Shown: positions 6,904 through 13,558 of the stretch, piece after piece
Layout: every line of letters begins with the position of its first letter
Numbering within the stretch: the first letter of the stretch is position 1
From: an uncultured Peptoniphilus sp.
GTDB lineage: Bacteria > Bacillota > Clostridia > Tissierellales > Peptoniphilaceae
Length of the DNA stretch: 17,641 nt
Direction: 5' to 3'
Assembly (NCBI GenBank): GCA_947254665.1
Contig: CAMYEJ010000010.1
Coordinates: 1 to 17,641 of the forward strand
Made by a program: the position numbers and the translations under genes
The notes under the pieces: generated by a model
The model's database searches: none
Told to the model about the DNA's origin: nothing
Seen by the model: only the letters and a program-made list of their open reading frames with translations

Positions 6904-8010
6904 TCACCTTACCTTCCTTTGTCTTAGTTTCTTATATTTCTCAAAACACATCTCGCTGTAAATGCATAAAGTTTCGCTCATGATATTTAGGTCTCCGTTC
7001 TTGAAATGATTATTAATTACGCAGCCTCCGTTACAAATTTGTTTTAGGCTGCAACCCTCGCACCGTCCCTTTCTGGAGCTTTCTACTTTGGATAGGTGGT
7101 ACTTTGCCATTACCTGGTACCTTTTCTGGTCGTCTACTCCGGTGTAGATGTTTCCTATGATGAAATCTTCGCAGTCTTTGTTCTCCGTCATTTCTTGGCA
7201 GCTGTATAGGTTTCCGCTTGCTCCGCAGGAGGCGTATCTTCCGGCGCCTAGTCCGCAGTTTCCGCATCCATCGGTATTGCAAAGCTTTAGCCTTTTTTCT
7301 CCGGCTTCTCCAGATTCTAAAAGCTCAAGATCCTTTTTATATTTAGATACTTCAGTAAATTCAATTGAATCATCATTATTTTCAATATATGTCATGATTT
7401 TATTTAGATTTCTTGCAAGTTCTCTATAATCTTCTTCGGTCCATTTCGCAAAGACATTTATAATCATAGTGCAGCTTTTATAGCCTATATCTTTTGCCCA
7501 CAAGTAGTTTTCAAACATGTACTCTACATTTCGTGGATCCAGTGTACTTCTAAAAGTACCATGTGGATTGTACTTGAGGTACATCTTCACGTCGATATCA
7601 TCAAAGCTTCCACTCCCGTCATGCTTTACCCTTAGTAAATCTTGAGTTTTTCTATCTCCGTCGATTGATAAAAGGATCCCTACATCATTCTCTTTAAAGA
7701 ATTTTAGTTTTTCTTCATCCAGTAAAGTACCATTAGTGGTAATATCCAGGTGATAATCTCCGTATGTTTTTCTTATATACTCTACAAGCGGTTTAACTAT
7801 ATCGTCATATCGAAGCATAGGCTCACCGCCAAAAAAGGTTATGTTTGGCACAGTCTTTTCTTCTAGTGCATTTCTTGCATAAAAATCAGCACAATCTTTC
7901 GCTACTTTGTAGTCCATCTCTTTCGGCTGTTGTACCACAAAGCAGTATTTGCAGGCCAAGTTACATCTCTGAGTGACATTTAAAAAGCCACCGCATATTT
8001 TAGGAAGCAT
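6904..8010 (-). CDS. Radical SAM/SPASM peptide- or protein-maturase
   Basis: 368 aa. The radical SAM core has CNLACKYC (C16, C20, C23) for the catalytic 4Fe-4S cluster, FFGGEP (59-64) for SAM binding, ITTNGT (90-95) and LLSIDGD (113-119). The C-terminus is a textbook SPASM domain: C252-x13-G-x4-C271, then C317-x2-C320-x5-C326-x3-C330, with C349 or C355 as the last ligand, predicting two auxiliary clusters. The fold is that of anaerobic sulfatase-maturase/thioether-forming enzymes acting on peptides. No RRE domain is evident. Its ATG overlaps the preceding stop as TAATG and its end is 4 bp from the Cys-rich tail gene. The SPASM-coding part (about 7000-7300) is far richer in GC than the first half. 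The reaction is inferred. Confidence 0.92.
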   Translation of the reverse strand: MLPKICGGFLNVTQRCNLACKYCFVVQQPKEMDYKVAKDCADFYARNALEEKTVPNITFFGGEPMLRYDDIVKPLVEYIRKTYGDYHLDITTNGTLLDEEKLKFFKENDVGILLSIDGDRKTQDLLRVKHDGSGSFDDIDVKMYLKYNPHGTFRSTLDPRNVEYMFENYLWAKDIGYKSCTMIINVFAKWTEEDYRELARNLNKIMTYIENNDDSIEFTEVSKYKKDLELLESGEAGEKRLKLCNTDGCGNCGLGAGRYASCGASGNLYSCQEMTENKDCEDFIIGNIYTGVDDQKRYQVMAKYHLSKVESSRKGRCEGCSLKQICNGGCVINNHFKNGDLNIMSETLCIYSEMCFEKYKKLRQRKVR

Positions 8011-8483
8011 TAAACAATACCCCTTCCGTTTACCTCATCGTAACATCCTTCAAGGATTACGAGATCCTCGTTAATCTTCATAGCTGAAGCTACAAATCCG
8101 TTATAGCTCATGTTATTTGAAGCTTGACCAAGAAGTGTAGCCACTTGAATTTGAAGCCTTGATACAATTTCTCTTAATGCTTTAATGTTGACGAAGTTTA
8201 TAAGGTCATTCCACTCCATCCTCCCTAAATTTTCAGCATTTACAAAAGTACCTTCTTGAAAGATATTTCCATCAAATCTTTCGTGTCTTACAAGCTGAGT
8301 GCCATCAGAATTATTTTTTACAATTGTTTCTTTTTTGACATCACCAAATTCAGATATATTGTCATACCAAAAAACAAGCCCTAATTCGTCATTTAAGAGC
8401 TTGTCCTTATATTTCTCTATGAATTTATTGTTATCTTCGTCTTTCTTTAAGTTGTAATAATCCCTTAAAGTGAATTTACTCAT
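8010..8483 (-). CDS. Phage tail appendage protein (unknown)
   Basis: 157 aa with no recognised catalytic motif. The middle carries FQEGTFVNAENLGRMEWNDL, resembling the G-T-x-x-N-A-E-N-L-x-x-M-E pattern common in small tail appendage/fibre-attachment proteins of clostridial phages. The first 60 residues are strongly charged, and the last part (about 105-157) is helical, ending in EGCYDEVNGRGIV. It overlaps the 114-aa gene by 8 bp (GGGGGT as SD) and the radical SAM gene by one base. Position suggests a structural link between baseplate wedge and fibres. It could also serve as a partner or recognition factor for the adjacent rSAM enzyme, but nothing in the sequence shows that. Confidence 0.7.
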   Translation of the reverse strand: MSKFTLRDYYNLKKDEDNNKFIEKYKDKLLNDELGLVFWYDNISEFGDVKKETIVKNNSDGTQLVRHERFDGNIFQEGTFVNAENLGRMEWNDLINFVNIKALREIVSRLQIQVATLLGQASNNMSYNGFVASAMKINEDLVILEGCYDEVNGRGIV

Positions 8484-8820
8484 TTCTTACCCCCTTAGCT
8501 AAGTCAAAGATATTAATAGGATCATCGATTTCTACTTCTTTCACCCTTATATAAAAAGAAGCTACGAGACTATATCCTGTAGACTTTAAAAGACTGTCAG
8601 GTTTTGAAATTATCACATTTCCCTCACTGTCTTTGATCACTATATCGCTCACTCTTCCTTTTCCCTCAGAGGCATTGGTGAAGATCTTTAAAACATTTCC
8701 CGATATCTCGGTTTTTAAGATCTCCATACTTTTTTTATTGCCGTCAATTATCATTTCGGCACTAGCAACTTTACTCTCTATAAAGCCGCATATATCACTT
8801 ATTAGCTTCTCACTAAGCAT
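8476..8820 (-). CDS. Small phage tail-module protein (unknown)
   Basis: 114 aa. A helical start (MLSEKLISDICGFIESKVAS) is followed by a beta-rich region with the turn VIKDSEGNVIISKPDS and a FYIRVKEVEI strand. I recall homologues at this position in clostridial phages carrying the doubtful label ketopantoate hydroxymethyltransferase; at this length and context an enzyme of pantothenate synthesis is not credible. It starts directly after the stop of the gpI-like gene (TAAATG) with GAGGTG as SD, and overlaps the next gene by 8 bp. Probably a baseplate or appendage structural protein. Confidence 0.7.
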   Translation of the reverse strand: MLSEKLISDICGFIESKVASAEMIIDGNKKSMEILKTEISGNVLKIFTNASEGKGRVSDIVIKDSEGNVIISKPDSLLKSTGYSLVASFYIRVKEVEIDDPINIFDLAKGVRNE

Positions 8821-9585
8821 TTACTCACCTCTTTCAAAACTGTAAATATTATCGCTTGCAAAGTCGGTTGCATATATTATCTCTGTGACTTCTCCATTCT
8901 CAAGATCACCAGATTTAATTTTTCCGACTGTTGGATAATAATTTTTGCCATAATTGCTTCCAACTTCTATATTTAAGTCACTTACTAACCTTTGAGCCTC
9001 AGCAAATACATAAGGTATATCACCGCAAGGATGTTCACCACAAAGAAAAGCGGGATAGTTATACGTGCCATATCTTGAAAATAAATTTATATCGCTTGAA
9101 TAAATAAAATCAAAATACACTCTAACTCCTGCTGCTTTTATTTTTTCAATTATATCTTCAGGAAAGTTTTTGAACTTAGGTTTTAATTTTAAAAAGATAG
9201 TAGCAGGTTCATTCAAATATCTTTCATATGGCCACGCTTCAGATATCCCTAAATAAATATCTTTAACTAAAATAGACATAACTTTATTAATAGTTGGAAT
9301 ATTTCCAATGGACATATTAGCAAGTATTCTAACTTTAATAAGTTGCCTATAAAGATCATCATCTTCGCCATTCCTAAATTGCCCCGCATTTGCACCTAAT
9401 TTGTCTAAAGTCTCGCCCTTAGCCTTATCAATGTTTCTGCTGTCATTTATGCTTGCAAAGCCTTTTTCTATTTCTCCATATCCACCATATAACACATAAT
9501 AGAGATCAAGATTATTAGGTTTTCTAAATCTTTCAGGAAGTCTTCGCCAAGCCTTATAATATAACTCATCTTGATTATGATACAT
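8821..9585 (-). CDS. Baseplate wedge protein, DUF2612/tail protein I-like (XkdU position)
   Basis: 254 aa. The N-terminus (YHNQDELYYKAWRRLPERFR) and the central DLYRQLIKVRILANMSIGN, with its hydrophobic helix TINKVMSILV, follow the pattern of wedge proteins that come after baseplate J (gpI/YmfQ/DUF2612 group). The C-terminal half contains AFLCGEHPCGDIPYVF and may be the attachment point for fibres. The ATG overlaps the end of the baseplate J gene by 11 bp; the SD is weak, so translation probably depends on coupling. The order J, then this gene, then appendage proteins is standard for contractile tails. The product would join the baseplate periphery. Confidence 0.82.
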   Translation of the reverse strand: MYHNQDELYYKAWRRLPERFRKPNNLDLYYVLYGGYGEIEKGFASINDSRNIDKAKGETLDKLGANAGQFRNGEDDDLYRQLIKVRILANMSIGNIPTINKVMSILVKDIYLGISEAWPYERYLNEPATIFLKLKPKFKNFPEDIIEKIKAAGVRVYFDFIYSSDINLFSRYGTYNYPAFLCGEHPCGDIPYVFAEAQRLVSDLNIEVGSNYGKNYYPTVGKIKSGDLENGEVTEIIYATDFASDNIYSFERGE

Positions 9586-10807
9586 ACTCGATCACAACCT
9601 TTTCTGGACTTGTTTTTGCAATAGATGCTCTAGCTATTTCTATGTTTGTTTGCTGCCAATCTTTACCATTCTTAGAAATAAAAGCATCAATATCTGCAAC
9701 TCCACCAAGGCACATTATCCGTCCAAGTACTTTAGATTGAATTACATCTTCTCCAAGCTTTAACCCAGAGTATTCAATTCCATCCTCGTCTTTGCCTCCA
9801 ATGTAATTTACAACTGCTCTTTTTACAGAATCGTCTCCCTTATAGTCTTTATCCTTTTTTATTCTTAACTTTACAAATATGTTTTCGACTTTTGCTCTTG
9901 TAAATCCTATATGGTGTATTGATTCTTTTTCATCTTTAATATCAATTACAATGTCACCAAAAGCTTGTATTCCTGCAGCTTTGTTGTCATAGATTGTCTT
10001 TGCAATATCTCGGTCTTCTCCACCATATACAAAGCAAGCAACCGACTTTGGAGGTATTCCATCGATAGTTTCCATAGTTACATTCTCTCTAACTTCACAA
10101 TCAACTACCTTGTCAATATCTAAGAGAGCAGCAGTAATTGCAGGTACAGTTGATCCACCAACTCTTGAGTATGATTTTTTGTATCTCTCCCTAAATTCAT
10201 TGTCAGTTTCTATATTTAATCCACCAACAGAAGCTTCTTTATTAATAACTTTATTAATTCCTAATGAAGGGTTTAAGATTTCAGTTATAGTTTCCTTGTC
10301 AACATTGCTATTTCTTCCTGCTCCAATTGATTCCACATAGACATCAACACTTCCACCGCTTATAATTGCCTCTTCAAGCGTTTCAAAAACAATTCCCTTC
10401 TTAGTACCAACCATAAAGCCTTTTGGAATTATAACTCCATCATCTCCATAAATCGTAATTATAGTTTTACTTTTAGTTGCAGGTCGTCTTGTAATCGTTA
10501 AATACATTCCTACATTATCAAGAGCTGTTCCCTCTGCAGAATTGACAAAAGGAGCATTGTAGACATCCTCTGCCAATTCCCACAAATAAGCTTCATCCCA
10601 AGATAAGTTACGAATTAATTTTCCTAAAAAAGAAGTCTCTGAAGTATCTATATTTACTCCAAAGACTTTTTTTGCTCTTTTAATTCTATCTGCTACACAT
10701 TCAGGATATAGCTTTCTTCTAAATCCAAACTTAGTAAGTCCAAATTCCGAGTTATTGATTTTCTTTACATCGTCAATCATACATAATCCATCTTTGCAAT
10801 TATCCAA
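9575..10807 (-). CDS. Baseplate J/gp47-like wedge protein
   Basis: Baseplate J (gp47 of T4, XkdT of PBSX) is a main building block of the contractile baseplate wedge. Diagnostic segments are GFRRKLYPECVADRIKRAKK near the start, VYNAPFVNSAEGTALDNVGM (family VYNS...A.G..LD), GYGxxVPKGF-like GVIIPKGFMVGTKKGIVFET, and ETDNEFRERYKKS with RVGGSTVPAI. The start is uncertain. TTG at 10805-10807 lies 9 nt after a very strong AAGGAGGTGG and overlaps the previous stop, giving 410 aa; an ATG at 10778-10780 has only a weak SD, and an ATG at 10841-10843 would overlap the gp25 gene by 44 bp. I chose TTG for its SD. The gene follows gp25 directly. Confidence 0.9.
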   Translation of the reverse strand: MDNCKDGLCMIDDVKKINNSEFGLTKFGFRRKLYPECVADRIKRAKKVFGVNIDTSETSFLGKLIRNLSWDEAYLWELAEDVYNAPFVNSAEGTALDNVGMYLTITRRPATKSKTIITIYGDDGVIIPKGFMVGTKKGIVFETLEEAIISGGSVDVYVESIGAGRNSNVDKETITEILNPSLGINKVINKEASVGGLNIETDNEFRERYKKSYSRVGGSTVPAITAALLDIDKVVDCEVRENVTMETIDGIPPKSVACFVYGGEDRDIAKTIYDNKAAGIQAFGDIVIDIKDEKESIHHIGFTRAKVENIFVKLRIKKDKDYKGDDSVKRAVVNYIGGKDEDGIEYSGLKLGEDVIQSKVLGRIMCLGGVADIDAFISKNGKDWQQTNIEIARASIAKTSPEKVVIEYVS

Positions 10808-11162
10808 GATCCACCACCTCCTTGAGCCATAACTCTTGTTCACCTCTATCGATAATCAAAATATCAATAGCAGCAGTCCTGTTTTTAGCATCTCTTTCTA
10901 TAGTTATATTCCTAACTTCTTTTACTCTCTCATCCTGTAGGCAACATTCACGAACGGCAAATTCTATTTCCCTATCACTTTTACCTTTCCCACTTATTGC
11001 CTGATAATCAAGCCCGAGATTAATGTTTAAAAACCATTCATTTTTATTTACAGATAAACGGTTTTCAATATTTTGCCTAAGTTCTTCTTGACCCCCTACA
11101 AGCTCTAGGTCATCGTTAACGACAGTATCTCCACCAATCATTTTAAAAGTATTTTTATACAT
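10800..11162 (-). CDS. gp25-like/XkdS baseplate wedge protein (DUF2634-type)
   Basis: 120 aa, the expected size for gp25/W-like wedge proteins. The segment QEELRQNIENRLSVNKNEWF plus LNINLGLDYQ matches the conserved helix and turn of the family (R.ri..rL.t..GEWf.dp..GidY). A strand-rich C-terminus (TAAIDILIIDRG) completes the fold. gp25 joins sheath and baseplate and belongs to the conserved core of contractile machines. The ATG follows the PAAR stop directly (TAAATG), with AGGTGG as SD. Its own 3' end carries the strong SD for the baseplate J gene, an overlap that couples the two wedge partners. Confidence 0.85.
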   Translation of the reverse strand: MYKNTFKMIGGDTVVNDDLELVGGQEELRQNIENRLSVNKNEWFLNINLGLDYQAISGKGKSDREIEFAVRECCLQDERVKEVRNITIERDAKNRTAAIDILIIDRGEQELWLKEVVDLG

Positions 11163-11450
11163 TTAACCACCTACATTTACAGTTGCTATTCCAGTTGCAA
11201 TTGCATCTCCGCACGAGATTGAATCTCCTATTCTTGCAACTTGCTTTCCATTGCAAAATACTGTGGTGCTTCCTGACGATGTACTGCCTTCATGGCAGGA
11301 TCCTTCAACGTTACAATGGGTCACCCAAGAATCTCCTATCCTATGGACACCTTTCCCCTCAGCAAAAACGTTTGATGAGCCTTGTACTGTATCTCTTGCA
11401 GGAAAGTCAGCGTGTCCTGTTGACATACTTCCTATTGTAGCTATTTTCAA
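11163..11450 (-). CDS. PAAR-type spike tip protein
   Basis: A 95-aa protein made almost wholly of the PAAR beta-structure: IGSMSTGHADFPAR, VFAEGKGVHRIGDSWVTHC, then VFCNGKQVARIGDSISCGD and a final TGIATVNVGG. H13, H36, H44 and several Cys (including C45, C51 and C79) are candidate metal ligands; PAAR tips normally bind one Zn or Fe through His/Cys at the apex. It would cap the spike and pierce the cell envelope or wall. The start is TTG (11448-11450), overlapping the spike gene stop as TTGA, with an AAAGGA SD. Gene order spike then tip fits contractile injection systems. Confidence 0.9.
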   Translation of the reverse strand: MKIATIGSMSTGHADFPARDTVQGSSNVFAEGKGVHRIGDSWVTHCNVEGSCHEGSTSSGSTTVFCNGKQVARIGDSISCGDAIATGIATVNVGG

Positions 11451-11950
11451 TTTAAATCAATCCTTTCAGCCTCAACCTTGAAGTTTTTTGCCTTAATTTT
11501 TATATCTCCATCTTTCTTTATAGATATACTAGCTGTATTTGATATATTTTGAATGACTAGAGCATCTTTTTCATCGACATCTAAAGCTTCATTTAACAAG
11601 GTAATACCACCGACACAAATGCAATCTGAAATATCGTGACCACGCTCAGTTTGAGTGCTATCTTCCCCCAATAAAATGTTGTCGGTATCATTATCTGCAA
11701 AGATTAGAATAACTGTGTCACCAACCTTTAGAGGGTAGTAGATTAAAAAGTCTTTAGTTCTTACAGTTGCAATAGGAACGTTAATTACAATTGAATTGTC
11801 CTCACTTGGTAAAGGCATAACATCTACCTTCATTGTCTCAGGATAGAATTTAACCACCTTTGCCATCTTACAGACGTTAGTTTCACCTGCAATATTTTTT
11901 TTAAAATCTTCAAAAAACTTATTGGCATTTCTATTTGCTTGTTCTCTCAT
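11447..11950 (-). CDS. Gp138-family membrane-puncturing spike protein
   Basis: 167 aa. The N-terminal OB-fold region (about residues 25-100) contains CKMAKVVKFYPETMKVDVMP, VPIATVRT, then YYPLKVGDTVILIFADND, matching the Gp138_N spike family (phi92 gp138 type). The RGHDISDCICVGG segment (about 102-116) precedes a beta-strand repeat end (SISIKKDGDIKIKAKNFKV), which likely forms a short trimeric beta-helix. The trimer is the central baseplate spike and would carry the PAAR tip encoded next. The ATG overlaps the hub stop as ATGA. This short spike suits a compact myovirus tail. Confidence 0.87.
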   Translation of the reverse strand: MREQANRNANKFFEDFKKNIAGETNVCKMAKVVKFYPETMKVDVMPLPSEDNSIVINVPIATVRTKDFLIYYPLKVGDTVILIFADNDTDNILLGEDSTQTERGHDISDCICVGGITLLNEALDVDEKDALVIQNISNTASISIKKDGDIKIKAKNFKVEAERIDLN

Positions 11951-12795
11951 AGTTCCTCAACCTCTAATTCGGTATTAAAATCTTTTGAATGTTTCCCAGA
12001 AATAACTCTAAAGGTACCATTTAAAACCTTTGATTCTATCTTAATTATGCTATCAGTTTCTATCTTAGGATTTAAGAGACAAGTAACTTTCCAGGTCTTT
12101 TTTGTTTCCTCGTTTTTCTTCTTATCCTTTTCTTTTGCAACATCTGATGTCTTATCTCCTGACTCATCTTTATTAAGTGTAGGTAATCCTACAAGTCCAG
12201 TGTCCTTATTTAAGACAAACCCTGTCGTATAACCTTTCTTTTGATCTCTTATAACGATTCGATTTTTGTTTATAAACATTTTAGACTCTGTATCTTTGAC
12301 AAGTTGAGTTAAAGATTTGCTTGCAGATCCTTTAATAGTTTTACCAAGTTTATAAACTAAATCTTTTTTAGGTTTTATTTCTACAATTTCATATTCCATC
12401 GCATTGGCAAGATCTCTCATAATAACACTCGCCTTTGTTCCGTTGGAATATGTTTTATTTAGTTCAGCTTTTCTCCAAGCCTTTGTTCCATCTCCGACTG
12501 TAATTTTAGTAGCTTTATCCAATCCTTGCCATATTGTTTCTATATCCTCAACTTCACCTGTGAGTATATTCGCCTTATTGTTCATATACTTATATCCCAC
12601 ATTGAGATATAAATATCCCTCTTTTTTTATATCGTTTATGGTGTCGTCAGATAAATTGTAAATTGTAACTGTGGATAAGTCAGGCTCTTTCTCATCATTA
12701 AAAGATACATCAAAATCAATTTCAAGAGCATTTTCTCCCAAGTTTGTAAATCTCTTTTGACCTGCTAAAACCTCAATATCATGAATCCAAAACAT
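11947..12795 (-). CDS. Baseplate hub protein (XkdQ/gp27-like)
   Basis: 282 aa from the chosen ATG (12793-12795), which has GAGGA about 11 nt upstream and gives a family-like start, FWIHDIEVLAGQKRF. An upstream ATG at 12811-12813 would add six residues and lies deeper in the preceding gene. The N-terminal beta domain contains IDFDVSFNDEKEPDLSTVTI and YNLSDDTI, the usual hub pattern where the tail tube docks. A Lys/Asp-rich low-complexity linker (about 205-230: DKTSDVAKEKDKKKNEETKK) precedes a last beta domain with TCLLNPKI and FRVISGKHSKDF. Position between plug and spike supports the hub role. Confidence 0.78.
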   Translation of the reverse strand: MFWIHDIEVLAGQKRFTNLGENALEIDFDVSFNDEKEPDLSTVTIYNLSDDTINDIKKEGYLYLNVGYKYMNNKANILTGEVEDIETIWQGLDKATKITVGDGTKAWRKAELNKTYSNGTKASVIMRDLANAMEYEIVEIKPKKDLVYKLGKTIKGSASKSLTQLVKDTESKMFINKNRIVIRDQKKGYTTGFVLNKDTGLVGLPTLNKDESGDKTSDVAKEKDKKKNEETKKTWKVTCLLNPKIETDSIIKIESKVLNGTFRVISGKHSKDFNTELEVEEL

Positions 12796-13087
12796 ACAAA
12801 AAAACATCCTCATTTAAATTGTCATAGTCTACCTTGTTTGCCATTCCCGTCGTATCAAACGGTTTTATAACAACTTTTGGCACTCCTAAATGTTTTAAAT
12901 TTTCAAAAAGTTCAACATTATAGACTACTTTGTAATTATCAACTATTTTTACATGGTCTTTTTTTACTGACACCGTAAAGAAATCACCAACAGAATTATA
13001 GTTTAACTCGAATTGAAAAGTAGAATTATCAAGTACAATCTCGAATTCATAGGGTATTTGATTCTTATCAATGTTAATAAATTTCAA
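12779..13087 (-). CDS. Baseplate plug protein (Pam3 gp18/DUF6983-like)
   Basis: 102 aa, all-beta. IPYEFEIVLDNSTFQFELNYN, VKKDHVKIVDNYKVVYNVEL, and a C-terminus with VKIKPFD-like VVIKPFDTTGMANKVDYDNL and DVFLYV match the small plug domain that sits in the baseplate centre of cyanophage Pam3 and in many simple myoviruses. The start is TTG (13085-13087), overlapping the previous stop as TTGA, with AGGTG 8 nt upstream. It is followed directly by the hub gene, consistent with a central disc between tube and spike. I am fairly sure of the family from pattern memory. Confidence 0.8.
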   Translation of the reverse strand: MKFINIDKNQIPYEFEIVLDNSTFQFELNYNSVGDFFTVSVKKDHVKIVDNYKVVYNVELFENLKHLGVPKVVIKPFDTTGMANKVDYDNLNEDVFLYVLDS

Positions 13088-13554
13088 CGTGTTTGCACCT
13101 GCTTTCTTCCTGCATTAGTTTTTGCCTTAACCTTTGTAGCAGTTTTTGCATCTTGTTTTTTAGTATCTGGATTTTTAACATTCACTTCAAAAGTCTCTGG
13201 TTTTGCAATTTTAACGTGTTGTAAAGTAATTGAATAATCGAATCCCTTGGCATTAGTAACAGAATGATTAGTATTTAAATTAGTTAAGACTAAATCCTTG
13301 AAGATATTTCTCCCTACATATGTTAAAAGCGTAGCTTCTTTCTGATATGTTCTTAAAAGTGCTAACTTTGAAGGTGCATCATTAACTATTGATCCTTGTA
13401 ATGTAACTGTAAACGGCTTGATATTCATATGGTCAGATATATCCTCGCCTTTTTCCACTGGCTTATTTGTTACATCAGCAGTATTTGACGGATTTTCTTC
13501 TACCACCGCATCCATAATTATGTCTTGTAGCCTTATTCTCATTGTATTAGCCAA
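13084..13554 (-). CDS. Dit-like phage tail protein
   Basis: 156 aa. VTNKPVEKGEDISDHMNIKP, then TVTLQGSIVND, LRTYQ, TYVGRNIFKDLVLTNLNTNH and GFDYSITLQHVKIAKPETF follow the Dit-like family closely; this is a hub-ring protein found after the tape measure in simple contractile phages. The last 30 residues are Lys/Thr/Gln-rich and probably disordered, with a KVKAKTNAGRKQVQTR tail. The start is TTG (13552-13554), supported by AAAGGG nine nt upstream; an in-frame ATG four codons later has no better SD. The stop overlaps the plug gene start. Confidence 0.83.
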   Translation of the reverse strand: MANTMRIRLQDIIMDAVVEENPSNTADVTNKPVEKGEDISDHMNIKPFTVTLQGSIVNDAPSKLALLRTYQKEATLLTYVGRNIFKDLVLTNLNTNHSVTNAKGFDYSITLQHVKIAKPETFEVNVKNPDTKKQDAKTATKVKAKTNAGRKQVQTR

Positions 13555-13558
13555 GTTA

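Noticed and set aside
6653..6983. Plus-strand frames opposite the Cys-rich region and rSAM 3' end
   Set aside because: They are antisense shadows made possible by the regular Cys codons; no SD or recognisable protein pattern.
7031..7282. Arg-rich 83-codon minus-strand frame inside the rSAM gene
   Set aside because: It is a shadow frame in the GC-rich SPASM region and would conflict with a gene that has complete, correctly spaced motifs.
8476..8820. Ketopantoate hydroxymethyltransferase, a label I remember for similar phage proteins
   Set aside because: 114 residues with no PanB motifs, in a tail gene cluster; the label seems to be a propagated misannotation.
10778..10843. Alternative ATG starts for the baseplate J gene
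   Set aside because: The ATG at 10843 overlaps gp25 by 44 bp without a suitable SD; the ATG at 10780 has only a weak SD. TTG 10807 is preceded by AAGGAGG. Not fully excluded.
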